64,000 bases of DNA from Candidatus Zipacnadum vermilionense (GCA_029821755.1 JALGSV010000006.1:1-64000), one strand, 5' to 3'; shown: positions 16,731 through 25,217, counted from the first letter of the stretch. Program-made: numbers and translations. Notes: generated by a model not told the origin, from the letters alone.

Positions 16731-18617
16731 ATGCGTCGATTCGTACTTGCTTTACTTATATCCGCCTTGCTCTTTGCCCTGGCTGCCTGCGTGTATGCCA
16801 GCAACCCCTGCGGCCACCTGTATGCCGCCATCGAGGCACGCAAACAGCTCACCGGCAACGCCAAGACGGTAATTGACGCCAATGTGGCCGCCTACGAGAT
16901 GGGCTGCGTGTCCCCTGACATCGGAGTTCTTCTGGCCATGGGCAGCGAGACGGCGCCCGGCGCGGAAGCCCACTATACCAACACCGGCAAGCTGATTCTG
17001 GCCATCCTCCGGGAGGCCGATGGGGTGGCAGACCCGGCGCGGAGAGCAGCGATCCAGGCCTACGCCCTGGGCTGGCTGACTCACTATGTGGTGGACAACC
17101 ATATTCATGCGCTGGTCAACCAGTTCGGCGGCTATTTCGGCGGAGGCGGCCAGTTTGTGGACCGGCACCACCTACTCGAGCAGTTCGAGAACGAATACGT
17201 CTTCGCAGAGCACGCCACGGCAGGTCTTCCCGACACCGTGAGCGCCGTCGCTTCTCCCCAAGCCGAATTGCTGGCCGCGTGGCAGAAGACCTACTACCCG
17301 GGAGCGCCACTGCCGGCGGAATTCGCCCGGGGGCCCCGCATTGAGATACCCTACTTCGGCCTCACTCACTCTGGCCAGGGATGGTCGGAGATGAACACCA
17401 ACCTTGCTCTTGCCTACGGCGCGATGGTGCAAACCCACAAGCAGGACAAGGACTTGGGCGGGATATATGCGGCGGCTCTGGGCGGCTGGCAGCCCACGCC
17501 CACCCAGTACAAGGCCATCAAGGAGCCCATGAAGATAGACACCGTGGAGCTCATCCAGCCCGACGCGCAGGCAGGCGAGACACAGCCAAGACTCAAGATC
17601 ACGTACACACTCAACGAGCGACGGCTGTACCGAGCCTTTGGCCGGCGGTGGGAGCCAGTTATGAAGGCCGCGATCGCCCAGTCCGTCGGGTATCTCAACA
17701 CTTGGGGCGCTTCTCCCCAGGCCCTCACGCTGCCCGATACTAACATGGACACCGGCGGCCCCCAGGGCGACGTCTTCGACATCGCCACGGCTTTCCCTGG
17801 TGATCCTGACCTCCGCGAGATGCTCACTCGGGTAGTCATGAAAGACGGTAAGGGGAAGGCCGTGAAGGTTTATGACTCGGGCGGGGCTGAGCGCGCCGCC
17901 GGCGACGCCTGGGAGCCCCTGCTGACCGTGGACGCCACTGCGGCGATCCCGAAGGTGCGTGAACTGGTCGGCGCTGCGGTTCCTGCCGCCTGGGGTGACG
18001 GTACGGAGCCGCGGACGGGACAGGCCTATTTCACCGTACCTTTTGAGGCAGGCGAGGGCCCCCCTTACACCACGGACATCTACCTGATCTTCCAGGACAA
18101 GATCACGGGTACGCCCTACGAGGAGCCAGCGGCCGGCGCCACCTACCCGCCCGGCACGGTCGCCGACTGGCACGGTAAGCTCGGCAAGGTGGAGTTGTCC
18201 ATCCTCTTCTTGATTGACTGCAGCGGCAGCATGGCCGGTGGCAAGCTAGACGCTGCCAAGGCCGCGGTCCGCGCTGCGGTGCAGAAGACCGATGACGGCA
18301 AGACGGAATGGGGCCTGATGCGCTATGGCGGGTGTAGCGTGTTCTGGAGCTGCAAGTTCGTGATGGACCCCACGATCATCGACACCGCCCTGGCCCGCCT
18401 CGGCGCCGGGGGAGATACGCCCCTCACCTACGCCCGGGCACTGGCCATCGGCGAGTGCGCGAGCAAAGGCAATGGGAAGCGGGGCCGGGTGGTCTTGCTG
18501 TGCGACGGGCAGGACAACTGCACCGAGCACGGCTCGGCGAGTGCGGGAGACGCGGAGGAGGAGTTGCGAGCGCTGCTGCCTCCCCAGACTATTGACGTTC
18601 CCATGCAGAACCCGTAG
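16731..18617 (+). CDS. Secreted zinc-dependent phospholipase C-like / VWA protein
   Basis: A 628-residue protein with signal peptide MRRFVLALLISALLFALAACVYA. Residues ~25-160 match the zinc-dependent phospholipase C fold: NPCGHLYAAIEA, CVSPDIG, AHYTNTG, GWLTHYVVDNHIHALV and RHHLLEQFE supply the usual His/Asp/Glu ligands. After a long middle region, residues ~490-620 are a von Willebrand A domain with MIDAS motif LFLIDCSGSMAGG and VVLLCDGQDNC. The VWA lacks its last third and stops at VPMQNP; a matching tail is in the next gene. The role of the pair is unknown; membrane-lipid hydrolysis or adhesion are options. Confidence 0.8.
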   Translation: MRRFVLALLISALLFALAACVYASNPCGHLYAAIEARKQLTGNAKTVIDANVAAYEMGCVSPDIGVLLAMGSETAPGAEAHYTNTGKLILAILREADGVADPARRAAIQAYALGWLTHYVVDNHIHALVNQFGGYFGGGGQFVDRHHLLEQFENEYVFAEHATAGLPDTVSAVASPQAELLAAWQKTYYPGAPLPAEFARGPRIEIPYFGLTHSGQGWSEMNTNLALAYGAMVQTHKQDKDLGGIYAAALGGWQPTPTQYKAIKEPMKIDTVELIQPDAQAGETQPRLKITYTLNERRLYRAFGRRWEPVMKAAIAQSVGYLNTWGASPQALTLPDTNMDTGGPQGDVFDIATAFPGDPDLREMLTRVVMKDGKGKAVKVYDSGGAERAAGDAWEPLLTVDATAAIPKVRELVGAAVPAAWGDGTEPRTGQAYFTVPFEAGEGPPYTTDIYLIFQDKITGTPYEEPAAGATYPPGTVADWHGKLGKVELSILFLIDCSGSMAGGKLDAAKAAVRAAVQKTDDGKTEWGLMRYGGCSVFWSCKFVMDPTIIDTALARLGAGGDTPLTYARALAIGECASKGNGKRGRVVLLCDGQDNCTEHGSASAGDAEEELRALLPPQTIDVPMQNP

Positions 18618-18675
18618 GGGGGCGGCCGGCCTTCGGACTAGCTTCCCTTAGTACGTACCATCTGAGGCAAACACT

Positions 18676-19359
18676 ATGAGAATGATCACCCTACTAGCCC
18701 TGCTCGGCTTGCTACTCGCGTTCAGTCCGGCCGGCAGCTTGCGCGCGCAGGTAGACGACCCCCTAGCCGAGGAGGAGGTCTCCAGACCTGGTGAGACCAT
18801 CGCGGAGGCCGAGGCCCGCACCAAGGCGGCTCTCGCCAACAGCAACATGAAGATCTCGATCAGCGCCGTGGGTTTTGACATTCCCGCGGGCTCCGAGGCG
18901 GAGAAGTACCTGCAAGGCACTGCCCGCGCCGGCGGGGGCGGATACTTCACCGCCAATGACGCCGGGGAACTAGCCGAGGCCATGGGCGCGGCGGCTGCCG
19001 GCCAGACCAGCATCGCCGGCGGGGCGGGCGACCGGGTCACCATCACCTCACCCAAGGACAATGATACCGTCGGGCCTAGTACCGAGATAGTCGGAAAGAC
19101 CGCGCCTAACGCCCTGGTGGTCATCTACACCGTCGCCTATCCCTACACCACTGACAAACAGCCCAAGATGGTACCGGGCATCCGCCACCGAGCGACGGCT
19201 ACCGGCGACTTCACCTTCCGTATCGCCACCCCCCGCGTGTCCTTCGGCGACCCCAACATCCAGGTGCGCTACGCCATTCACGCCCACACCCTCAAAGAGG
19301 ACCGCAGCAAGGGCCCGGAGACAGTGGTAAACGTCTTCTCCCCCAAATTCACACCCTAG
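18676..19359 (+). CDS. Secreted protein with VWA C-terminal segment and Ig-like domain
   Basis: A 227-residue protein with its own signal peptide (ITLLALLGLLLAFSPAGSLRAQ). Residues ~55-105 (ISISAVGFDIPAGSEAEKYL, AGGGGYFTANDAGELAEAM) are the last strand and helix of a VWA domain without the MIDAS part. Residues ~115-227 form an Ig-like domain (VTITSPKDNDTVGPSTEIVG). The gene lies 58 bases after a gene whose VWA ends early, so the two proteins look like complementary halves. The helical piece AEARTKAALANSN precedes the VWA part. Confidence 0.75.
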   Translation: MRMITLLALLGLLLAFSPAGSLRAQVDDPLAEEEVSRPGETIAEAEARTKAALANSNMKISISAVGFDIPAGSEAEKYLQGTARAGGGGYFTANDAGELAEAMGAAAAGQTSIAGGAGDRVTITSPKDNDTVGPSTEIVGKTAPNALVVIYTVAYPYTTDKQPKMVPGIRHRATATGDFTFRIATPRVSFGDPNIQVRYAIHAHTLKEDRSKGPETVVNVFSPKFTP

Positions 19360-19378
19360 CCGGCCCCCCCGCCGGGAC

Positions 19379-19407
19379 TTGTCCCCCACCCCGCCACGGA
19401 GTATCAT
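19379..19407 (+). promoter_or_regulatory. Promoter before the class III aminotransferase
   Basis: TTGTCC (19379-19384), a 17-base spacer and TATCAT (19402-19407), 75 bases upstream of the start. Confidence 0.55.
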
Positions 19408-19416
19408 TGCCTCCAC

Positions 19417-19440
19417 CGAGAAGCGCTGCGGCGCTTCTCG
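19417..19440 (+). promoter_or_regulatory. Perfect inverted repeat just downstream of the promoter
   Basis: CGAGAAGCGC (19417-19426) and its exact complement (19431-19440) with loop TGCG. Lying about 10 bases after the -10 box, it could be an operator or a 5' leader hairpin for the aminotransferase gene. Confidence 0.5.
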
Positions 19441-19481
19441 CCACTTTGCCAAGCGCGCCCGCACGCACAGGACCTGATTCC

Positions 19482-20801
19482 ATGCCCAAGATCCTCACCG
19501 ACCTTCCCGGCCCCAAATCCCAGGAATGCCTCGCCAAATCCCGCCGGTTCGAGCCGGTGTGCATCGGCGACCAGATGCCCGTGGTCTGGGCGGAGGCGCA
19601 TGGCTGCCTCATCACCGACGTGGACGGCAACGAGTTTATCGACTGGTGCAGCGGAGTGCTAGTGACCAACGTCGGGCACTGCCATCCCGACTACGTCGCC
19701 GCACTCAAGGACCAGTGCGATCGGCTGCACAACTGCTACGACTTCCTCTCCCCCCAGCGCGCCGACCTGGCGGAGAAAATCATCAGCGTCGCCCCGGATT
19801 ACCTCGACAAGGTCTTCCTGGTCACCACCGGCTCAGACGCCACCGAGGCTGCCCTGCGCATGGCGCGCCGCTACACCGGCAAGTGGGAGATTCTCGCCTT
19901 CCACGGGGCCTTCCACGGCCGCACTATGGGCGCCGCCTCCGCCGGGGGGTCACTGGGGGTCAAGCAGGGCTACGGCCCCATGGTCCCCGGCTTCATCCAC
20001 TCGCCCTTCCCCTACTGCTACCGCTGCCCGCTGGGGCAGGAGTCGTGCGATTCCTGCGGGTTCAAGTGCCTGGAGTTCATCGATTGGGTGATCTCCAAGG
20101 AATCCACCGGCCAACTGGGCGCGGTCATCACCGAGCCCTACCAGGGCGGCGCGGGGAGCATCATCCCGCCGCCGGGCTGGTTCGAGGGCCTGGAGAAGTG
20201 GCGCCAGGCCAACGGCCTGCTGCTGATTCTGGACGAGGTCCAGTCGTCCTTCGGGCGGACGGGGAAGATGTTCGCGATGGAGCACTACGGCATCCAGCCG
20301 GACCTGGTGACGCTGGGTAAGGGCCTGGGCTCCGGGGTGCCGTGCTCGGCGGTGCTGGGGCGGAGTGAGATCATGGACAGCCTGCCCCCCGGCTCGATGG
20401 GCTCCACCAACGGCGGCAACCCGCTCTCCAGCCGCGCCGGGATCGCGGCCATCGACATCATCGTCCGCGAGAACCTGGTGGAGAACTCCGCCCGGCAGGG
20501 CGCGAAGATGATGGCAGCCTTCCAGGAGATGCAGGCGAAGTACGAGCCGCTGGGCGACGTGCGCGGGCAGGGGTTGGTGCTGGGCCTGGAGATCGTGACC
20601 GACAAGGCCTCCAAGACCCCGGACAAGGACATGTCGCGCCGGATCGTGGAGGAGTGCTGGCATCGCGGCCTGGTCCTAATCGCCCCCATCGGCATGTACG
20701 GCAACGTCCTGCGGGTCGCCCCGCCCCTGGTGATTACCGACGCGGAGGTCCAGGAGAGCCTGGACATCTTCGAGGCGGGGCTCAAGGCGGCGTGCGGGTA
20801 G
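19482..20801 (+). CDS. Class III aminotransferase (4-aminobutyrate / acetylornithine type)
   Basis: A 439-residue PLP enzyme. Signatures are NEFIDWCSGVLVTNVGHCHP, the glycine-rich TTGSDATEAALRMARRYTG, FHGAFHGRTMGA, LILDEVQSSFGRTGKMFA and the PLP lysine in LVTLGKGLGSG. Such enzymes transfer an omega-amino group from diamines or 4-aminobutyrate. An insert with CYRCPLGQESCDSCGFKC is cysteine-rich and may bind metal, a known feature of some members. The ATG at 19482 was preferred over an upstream in-frame ATG at 19407 that falls on the promoter's -10 box. Confidence 0.92.
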   Translation: MPKILTDLPGPKSQECLAKSRRFEPVCIGDQMPVVWAEAHGCLITDVDGNEFIDWCSGVLVTNVGHCHPDYVAALKDQCDRLHNCYDFLSPQRADLAEKIISVAPDYLDKVFLVTTGSDATEAALRMARRYTGKWEILAFHGAFHGRTMGAASAGGSLGVKQGYGPMVPGFIHSPFPYCYRCPLGQESCDSCGFKCLEFIDWVISKESTGQLGAVITEPYQGGAGSIIPPPGWFEGLEKWRQANGLLLILDEVQSSFGRTGKMFAMEHYGIQPDLVTLGKGLGSGVPCSAVLGRSEIMDSLPPGSMGSTNGGNPLSSRAGIAAIDIIVRENLVENSARQGAKMMAAFQEMQAKYEPLGDVRGQGLVLGLEIVTDKASKTPDKDMSRRIVEECWHRGLVLIAPIGMYGNVLRVAPPLVITDAEVQESLDIFEAGLKAACG

Positions 20802-20828
20802 GGCGGGAGCTGCGTCCCCGGCATCCAG

Positions 20829-20853
20829 CGCCCCCGGCGTCTCGCCGGGGGCG
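20829..20853. repeat. Palindromic repeat, family B variant
   Basis: CGCCCCCGGCG-TCT-CGCCGGGGGCG, an 11-bp perfect inverted repeat in the 100-base gap after the aminotransferase gene. It shares the CCGGCG-TCT-CGCCGG core with 14525-14545. Confidence 0.75.
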
Positions 20854-20901
20854 CGGCCCGCATCACAGTACTACAGATCAGCTACTCTAGGAGTTTCTAC
20901 T

Positions 20902-22074
20902 ATGCCTAAGCTTCGTACCGCTCTCATTGGCTGTGGCCTGTTCTGCATGGGCCAGAATGTTCCCAACTGCATGCGCAGTGATCTCATCGAAGTCACCTGG
21001 GTCTATGACCCCCTGCCCGAGAAGGCCGAGCAGGCCGCTCAGGCTTGCGGGGGGGCGCAGGTCGCCCCGGATCTGGAGACCGTCCTGGCTGCCGAGGACG
21101 TGGACCTGTGCATCTGCGCAGTGCCGCATTCGGCGCATGAGGAGGTGGTTACGGCCTGCGCCCAGGCGGGCAAGCACGTCTTCACCGAGAAGCCGATGGC
21201 GATGACCATGGAGGAGTGCTACACCATCCGCAAGGCTGTCCAGCGCGGCGGAGTGAAGCTGTGCGTGGATTACAACCGCGATTTCGCCCCGGCGCTGCAG
21301 GACCTCAAGGCCGTCTACCAGGCACACCGGAAGGACCCGCAGGTGGCGCCCGGCCGCTTGGTGGCCGCCCCCGACCGGCCGACCCTCCCGGAGGAAGAGG
21401 CCTCCACGTTTATCATCCGCATCCAGGACGAGGCCAGCACCTACGGGAAGGTGCACATAGACTGGCACACCGGCGGCGGGGAGATCATCGGCGAGACGGT
21501 GCACTGGCTGGAGCTGGCCTGCTGGCTGTTCGAGGAGGCCCCCATTCGGGTCTTCGCCACCGGCTCGGCGCGCATGACGCACACCATCGCCCTGGACTTT
21601 GCCAGCGGTCGGCAGGCGATCATCATGTTCAGCGTGACCGGCACCTTCCGCTACCCCAAGGAGCAGTTCGAGCTGACCGACCACGGGGCGTTCCTGCGCA
21701 GCCTGTGTTACGTGGAGAACCAGTACTACGGGATCGCAGGCGTGGAGGAGAAGCGGTACTTCCCGCTCACCTCGGCGCCGGAGCTGGAGGGCGTCGGCGG
21801 CCAGGGGCATGACGGGTATGTGGCAAAGCTGCAGGCCCGCGCCGAGGCCTATGGGGCCAATCCGGGCCAGGGCTACCTGGCCATCGGTATAGACAAGGGC
21901 CACTTCAGCCTGCTGGAGGCCTTCGTGCGGGCCATCCTGGAGGACACGCCCTCCCCGGTCGACGAGCGGGCGGGAACGCGGGCGACCTACCTGGCGCTCA
22001 GGGCCATCGAGTCCTTGCGCACCGGCCACCCGGTACCGGTGAACACGGAGGACATGGACATGTACATCGCGTGA
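20902..22074 (+). CDS. Gfo/Idh/MocA family oxidoreductase
   Basis: A 390-residue NAD(P)-dependent oxidoreductase. The N-terminal Rossmann fold opens LRTALIGCGLFCMGQN; HVFTEKPMAMTMEECY carries the EKP lysine, and VDYNRDFAP follows. The C-terminal alpha/beta domain has IHIDWHTGGGEIIGETVHW-like sequence typical for binding cyclic polyols or sugars. It follows the aminotransferase at a 100-base gap, on the same strand, so amino-sugar or cyclitol metabolism is a possible shared theme (inference). Confidence 0.88.
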   Translation: MPKLRTALIGCGLFCMGQNVPNCMRSDLIEVTWVYDPLPEKAEQAAQACGGAQVAPDLETVLAAEDVDLCICAVPHSAHEEVVTACAQAGKHVFTEKPMAMTMEECYTIRKAVQRGGVKLCVDYNRDFAPALQDLKAVYQAHRKDPQVAPGRLVAAPDRPTLPEEEASTFIIRIQDEASTYGKVHIDWHTGGGEIIGETVHWLELACWLFEEAPIRVFATGSARMTHTIALDFASGRQAIIMFSVTGTFRYPKEQFELTDHGAFLRSLCYVENQYYGIAGVEEKRYFPLTSAPELEGVGGQGHDGYVAKLQARAEAYGANPGQGYLAIGIDKGHFSLLEAFVRAILEDTPSPVDERAGTRATYLALRAIESLRTGHPVPVNTEDMDMYIA

Positions 22075-22184
22075 GTGCGGGGCTCTTCCTGTGGGGCGGG
22101 GGCTACGTCCTCCGCCCTGCCTGAACCCTCCCCTCTCGCCCTTCGTCCCTACTCTTGCACTGCACCGGAACAGGAGGAGTTGTG

Positions 22185-22406
22185 ATGTCAGAGAACCGAG
22201 AAGGACACCACGGGCACGGGTGGCTGTGGATGCTGTGGGCGTTGGTGGCGGGGATGGGAGGATTGGTGGTCTACGCGAAGATGAAGCCGGAGACGGAGAT
22301 CGGCAAGCAGGTGAACGGCCTGTGCGACTCGCTGTGGAGCGCCATCCGGACCCACTGCCGCTGTTGCCAAAGCGAGGACGAGATCGAACCGGCGCCCGAG
22401 GAGTAG
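22185..22406 (+). CDS. Small single-pass membrane protein
   Basis: A 73-residue protein starting after a clear CAGGAGGAG. A histidine-rich beginning (EGHHGHGW) leads to one hydrophobic helix, WLWMLWALVAGMGGLVVYA, then a cytoplasmic-looking tail with CRCC and an acidic end. The layout is somewhat like YtxH-type proteins but without that family's coiled part. Unknown function; it lies 165 bases before pheA. Confidence 0.6.
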   Translation: MSENREGHHGHGWLWMLWALVAGMGGLVVYAKMKPETEIGKQVNGLCDSLWSAIRTHCRCCQSEDEIEPAPEE

Positions 22407-22555
22407 GCCCTCCGCACCGAGGGGGGCGGGGCGATAGGGCGGTGGCGGGCCACACGCGGGGGCCGGCCTCCTGGGCGCGCAAATGACGCACGCCCACTCG
22501 ACGCGGCCCCTCCGCAGACCCACCTGCCCTTCACCTTCCCACTTCCCCGACTTTG

Positions 22556-22564
22556 TGCTACCAT
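22556..22564 (+). promoter_or_regulatory. Extended -10 element close to the pheA start
   Basis: TGCTACCAT (an extended -10, TGn plus TACCAT) ends 7 bases before the ATG of pheA. If used, transcription would start at or next to the ATG, giving a leaderless mRNA. No ribosome binding site is visible before the start. Confidence 0.5.
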
Positions 22565-22571
22565 CCTCGCG

Positions 22572-23639
22572 ATGAACGATGAGCGGCAACGGATTAACGA
22601 GATTGACGAGCAGATCGCCCGGCTGCTGCAGGAGCGGGCGGAGATGGCGCACGCCATCGGCAGGATCAAGGCAGAGCAGGACCGCCCGGCGTATGATCCG
22701 GCGCGGGAGGCGGAGATACTGCGGCGGATGAGTGAGACCGAGGGGCCCCTGTCCGGGGCAGCGCTGCAGAGCGTCTTCACCGAGATCATCTCTGCCTGCC
22801 GGGCGCTGGAGCAGCCCGTGCACGTGGCCTTCCTGGGACCGGAGAACACCTTCTCCCACCAGGTCGTGCGCAAGCGCTTCGGCAGCCAGGCAGTAGCGGT
22901 TCCCATGCCTACGGTGTCGGAGATCTTCCGGGCGGTGGAGGCCGAGCAGGCGGGCGCGGGCGTGGTGCCGGTGGAGAACTCCACCGGCGGGGTTATCCCC
23001 GAGACGCTCGACTGCCTGCTGGACACCGGCCTGTCCATCTGCGCCGAGGCGCACATCCCGGTGCATATCTGCCTGCTCGCGCCTGGGACTCTCGCGCAGG
23101 TCCGCACGCTCTACACCCACCCTCAACCCCTGGCCCAGACGCGCGCCTGGCTGCGCGAGCACCTACCCGCAGTGGAGGTCAAGATCGTCTCCAGCACCGT
23201 CGTCGCCGCCCAGGAAGCCGCTGTCGATCCGACGGGAGCGGCCCTGGCCACCGCGGAGGCAGGGGAGGCAGCGGGTGTGCAGGTGCTAGCGGAGAACATC
23301 GAGGACGTGCCGAGCAACCGCACGCGCTTCTTCGTCATCGCCCCCCAGGACGCCCGGCCCACCGGGCGCGACAAGACCAGTATGGTCTTCGCCACCGCCC
23401 ACCGCGCCGGCTCGCTGCACGAGGCTTTGGGGGTGCTGTCGGCGCACGGCCTAAACCTGACGCTCATCCAGTCCCGGCCCATGCGCGGCCAGCCGTGGCA
23501 ATACGTCTTCTTCATGGACTTCGAGGGGCACCGGGAGGAAGAGGCCGTCCAAATGGCGCTGGAGGAACTACAGGGGCACTGCTCGTTGCTGAAGGTGTTG
23601 GGGTCGTATCCGGCAGAAACCATAGTCGATAATCGCTAG
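22572..23639 (+). CDS. pheA: Chorismate mutase / prephenate dehydratase (P-protein)
   Basis: A bifunctional enzyme, 355 residues, that makes phenylpyruvate for phenylalanine. Residues 1-80 are an AroQ chorismate mutase (RINEIDEQIARLLQERAEMA). Residues ~85-265 are the dehydratase (VAFLGPENTFSHQV, VVPVENSTGGV and NRTRFFVIA with the TRF motif). Residues ~275-350 are an ACT domain (LIQSRPMRGQPWQYVFFMDF), the site of phenylalanine feedback; the usual ESRP motif is QSRP here. The stop lies inside an inverted repeat shared with the convergent downstream gene. Confidence 0.96.
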   Translation: MNDERQRINEIDEQIARLLQERAEMAHAIGRIKAEQDRPAYDPAREAEILRRMSETEGPLSGAALQSVFTEIISACRALEQPVHVAFLGPENTFSHQVVRKRFGSQAVAVPMPTVSEIFRAVEAEQAGAGVVPVENSTGGVIPETLDCLLDTGLSICAEAHIPVHICLLAPGTLAQVRTLYTHPQPLAQTRAWLREHLPAVEVKIVSSTVVAAQEAAVDPTGAALATAEAGEAAGVQVLAENIEDVPSNRTRFFVIAPQDARPTGRDKTSMVFATAHRAGSLHEALGVLSAHGLNLTLIQSRPMRGQPWQYVFFMDFEGHREEEAVQMALEELQGHCSLLKVLGSYPAETIVDNR

Positions 23640-23654
23640 ATGATTGTCGACTAT
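23622..23654. terminator. Inverted repeat between convergent genes (bidirectional terminator?)
   Basis: ATAGTCGA (23622-23629) pairs with TCGACTAT (23647-23654). The repeat encloses the pheA stop, and the facing lipoprotein gene stops at its edge. It is AT-rich compared with the surroundings and lacks a T tract, so termination is a guess. Confidence 0.45.
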
Positions 23655-24019
23655 CAGTCGCCCTGCCCCGGTATCTGTGGCGTTAGCTCCACCCGCGATA
23701 CCCCACCGTGGTTGCGGATGTTGAGGGCGAACTGGCGCTTCTCGCCGGCGCGTAGGTCGCGCAGCACCTCGCTAATGTTCTCTCCCCGCGCCGCCCCCGA
23801 AGCGCCCCGGAGAGTGGCCTTCACCTCCACCGCGGACACGGGAGTCTGACCGCGGTTGGCGAGTTCGCCTACTACCCGGACCACGCCCGCCTTCTCATCC
23901 ACATTCCACATTTGCCGAGTAATCTCCAGGTCGGTAGCCGTCTCGGGCGCCTGGCGGCAGCCCGCCACCAGGCTCAGGGCGGCGAGCAACAGCAGGATAG
24001 CCGCCACTCCCTGACGCAT
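23654..24019 (-). CDS. Lipoprotein with FxLYD-like domain
   Basis: A 121-residue protein. MRQGVAAILLLLAALSLVAGC is a lipoprotein signal with lipobox VAGC. The mature part (VVGELANRGQTPVSAVEVKATL, then LRAGEKRQFALNI) resembles the FxLYD-type beta-sandwich found in many small secreted proteins. The start overlaps the tatD stop by one base (TGATG), so it is translated from the tatD mRNA. The longer reading frame upstream is antisense-free tatD sequence in another frame and is not used. Confidence 0.75.
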   Translation of the reverse strand: MRQGVAAILLLLAALSLVAGCRQAPETATDLEITRQMWNVDEKAGVVRVVGELANRGQTPVSAVEVKATLRGASGAARGENISEVLRDLRAGEKRQFALNIRNHGGVSRVELTPQIPGQGD

Positions 24020-24795
24020 CACTGCTCCTCCCCGCCCAGCCCAAAAGCTCGCCGGGCGTTCTCCGTGGTCTGTTGCTGCACGCGTATCAGCGGCTCGCCC
24101 CGGACCTGAGCGATAGTCTCGGCGATCTCCCCCAGATACGCCGACTCGTTGCGTCGGCCCCGGTGCGACTGCGGCGGCAGCCAGGGACAGTCGGTCTCCA
24201 GCAGCAGTCGCCGCCTCGGGTAGACCCGTGCCACCTCCCGCAGTTCCTCGCTCTTGGGGTACGTCACCGACCCGGTGAAGCCCAGGTAGTAGTCCCGCTT
24301 TCGGCACTCCTCCGCGAAGTCCTGGTCGCCCGAGAAGCAGTGCATAATCACCGTCATCTCCGCCGGCGCTTCCTCCCTCAGCACCTCGAGCGTCTCTTCG
24401 TGGGCGTTGCGGTTGTGCACCACCAGCGGCAGCCCCAGCTCGGCGGCCAGGCCGGTGAGCGCGCGGAAGGCTTCCACCTGCCGGTCGCGCGGGGCGAGGT
24501 CCCGGTAGAAGTCCAGCCCGGTCTCACCCACCGCCACCACCTTGTGCTCCGCGGCCTGCGCCCGCATGGCCTGCAGGACGTCCGCAGTGAACTCAGCGGC
24601 AGAGTGGGGGTGCAGGCCCACCGTAGCGTAGAGTCCGGGGTAGGTCTGGGAGAGCATGATGGCGTCGTGACTGGAGGAGAGATCGTAGCCGACAATGACC
24701 ATGTTGTGTACCCCGGCGGCATCGGCGCGGGCCAGAGTCTCACGCAGGTCATCGGCAAAGTCAGAATGGTTCAGGTGCGAGTGGGTGTCAATCAT
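24019..24795 (-). CDS. tatD: TatD family metal-dependent hydrolase
   Basis: A 258-residue TIM-barrel hydrolase. Metal ligands are visible: IDTHSHLN (HxH near residue 4), VAVGETGLDFYRD with the glutamate, LVVHNRNA, VIMHCFSG and the final LETDCPWL aspartate. TatD enzymes are Mg-dependent DNases or deacylases acting in DNA repair or quality control. It is downstream of a small membrane protein gene (27 bases) and coupled to the lipoprotein gene. Confidence 0.93.
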   Translation of the reverse strand: MIDTHSHLNHSDFADDLRETLARADAAGVHNMVIVGYDLSSSHDAIMLSQTYPGLYATVGLHPHSAAEFTADVLQAMRAQAAEHKVVAVGETGLDFYRDLAPRDRQVEAFRALTGLAAELGLPLVVHNRNAHEETLEVLREEAPAEMTVIMHCFSGDQDFAEECRKRDYYLGFTGSVTYPKSEELREVARVYPRRRLLLETDCPWLPPQSHRGRRNESAYLGEIAETIAQVRGEPLIRVQQQTTENARRAFGLGGEEQ

Positions 24796-24822
24796 GGGGG
24801 TCCAGGCCTAGCGCACCTCCTC

Positions 24823-25122
24823 TCACTGATGCCGGTCGCGGCGGCTGTCCTGCCGGCCCGAGGGGCGCGCGTCGGCCCCGTAGGAGCGCGAGCGGCTCCC
24901 GGCCGCCTGCCGCCCCCGTCGCTCTTGGTCCTCGGCGCCGGCCGCGCGAAGGGAGCGATGCTGCACGACGAAGACCGTCGCCAGCACCATGATGATAACG
25001 AGGCAAGCCTCGGTGAGGGTCAGATTCTGGTACAACCCCAGGGACCGGGTTATCCACTGCAGCAAGACCGTACCGGGGAAGAACAGGAGTACTCCCAGTA
25101 CCAAACCCCAGAAAGTTCGCAT
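24823..25122 (-). CDS. Small membrane protein with charged tail
   Basis: A 99-residue protein. Two hydrophobic helices (FWGLVLGVLLFFPGTVLLQWI and LTEACLVIIMVLATVFVV) are followed by a hydrophilic tail rich in R, D, S and G. The ATG at 25122 follows AAGGAGG. No family recognised. Confidence 0.6.
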   Translation of the reverse strand: MRTFWGLVLGVLLFFPGTVLLQWITRSLGLYQNLTLTEACLVIIMVLATVFVVQHRSLRAAGAEDQERRGRQAAGSRSRSYGADARPSGRQDSRRDRHQ

Positions 25123-25217
25123 AAGCGCCCTCCTTGTCCGGTGTAAGCTATGATGTCCAGGGCAACTCCTGAGCCGTGCGCCGTAACTCGTGGCAAAGGT
25201 CTCCGAGCCGGTGTGTG

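Noticed and set aside
20887-22497. A long open frame of 536 codons on the minus strand over the oxidoreductase and small membrane gene
   Set aside because: Low-complexity, arginine/glycine/proline-rich product with no family likeness, antisense to well-recognised genes; typical of GC-rich DNA.
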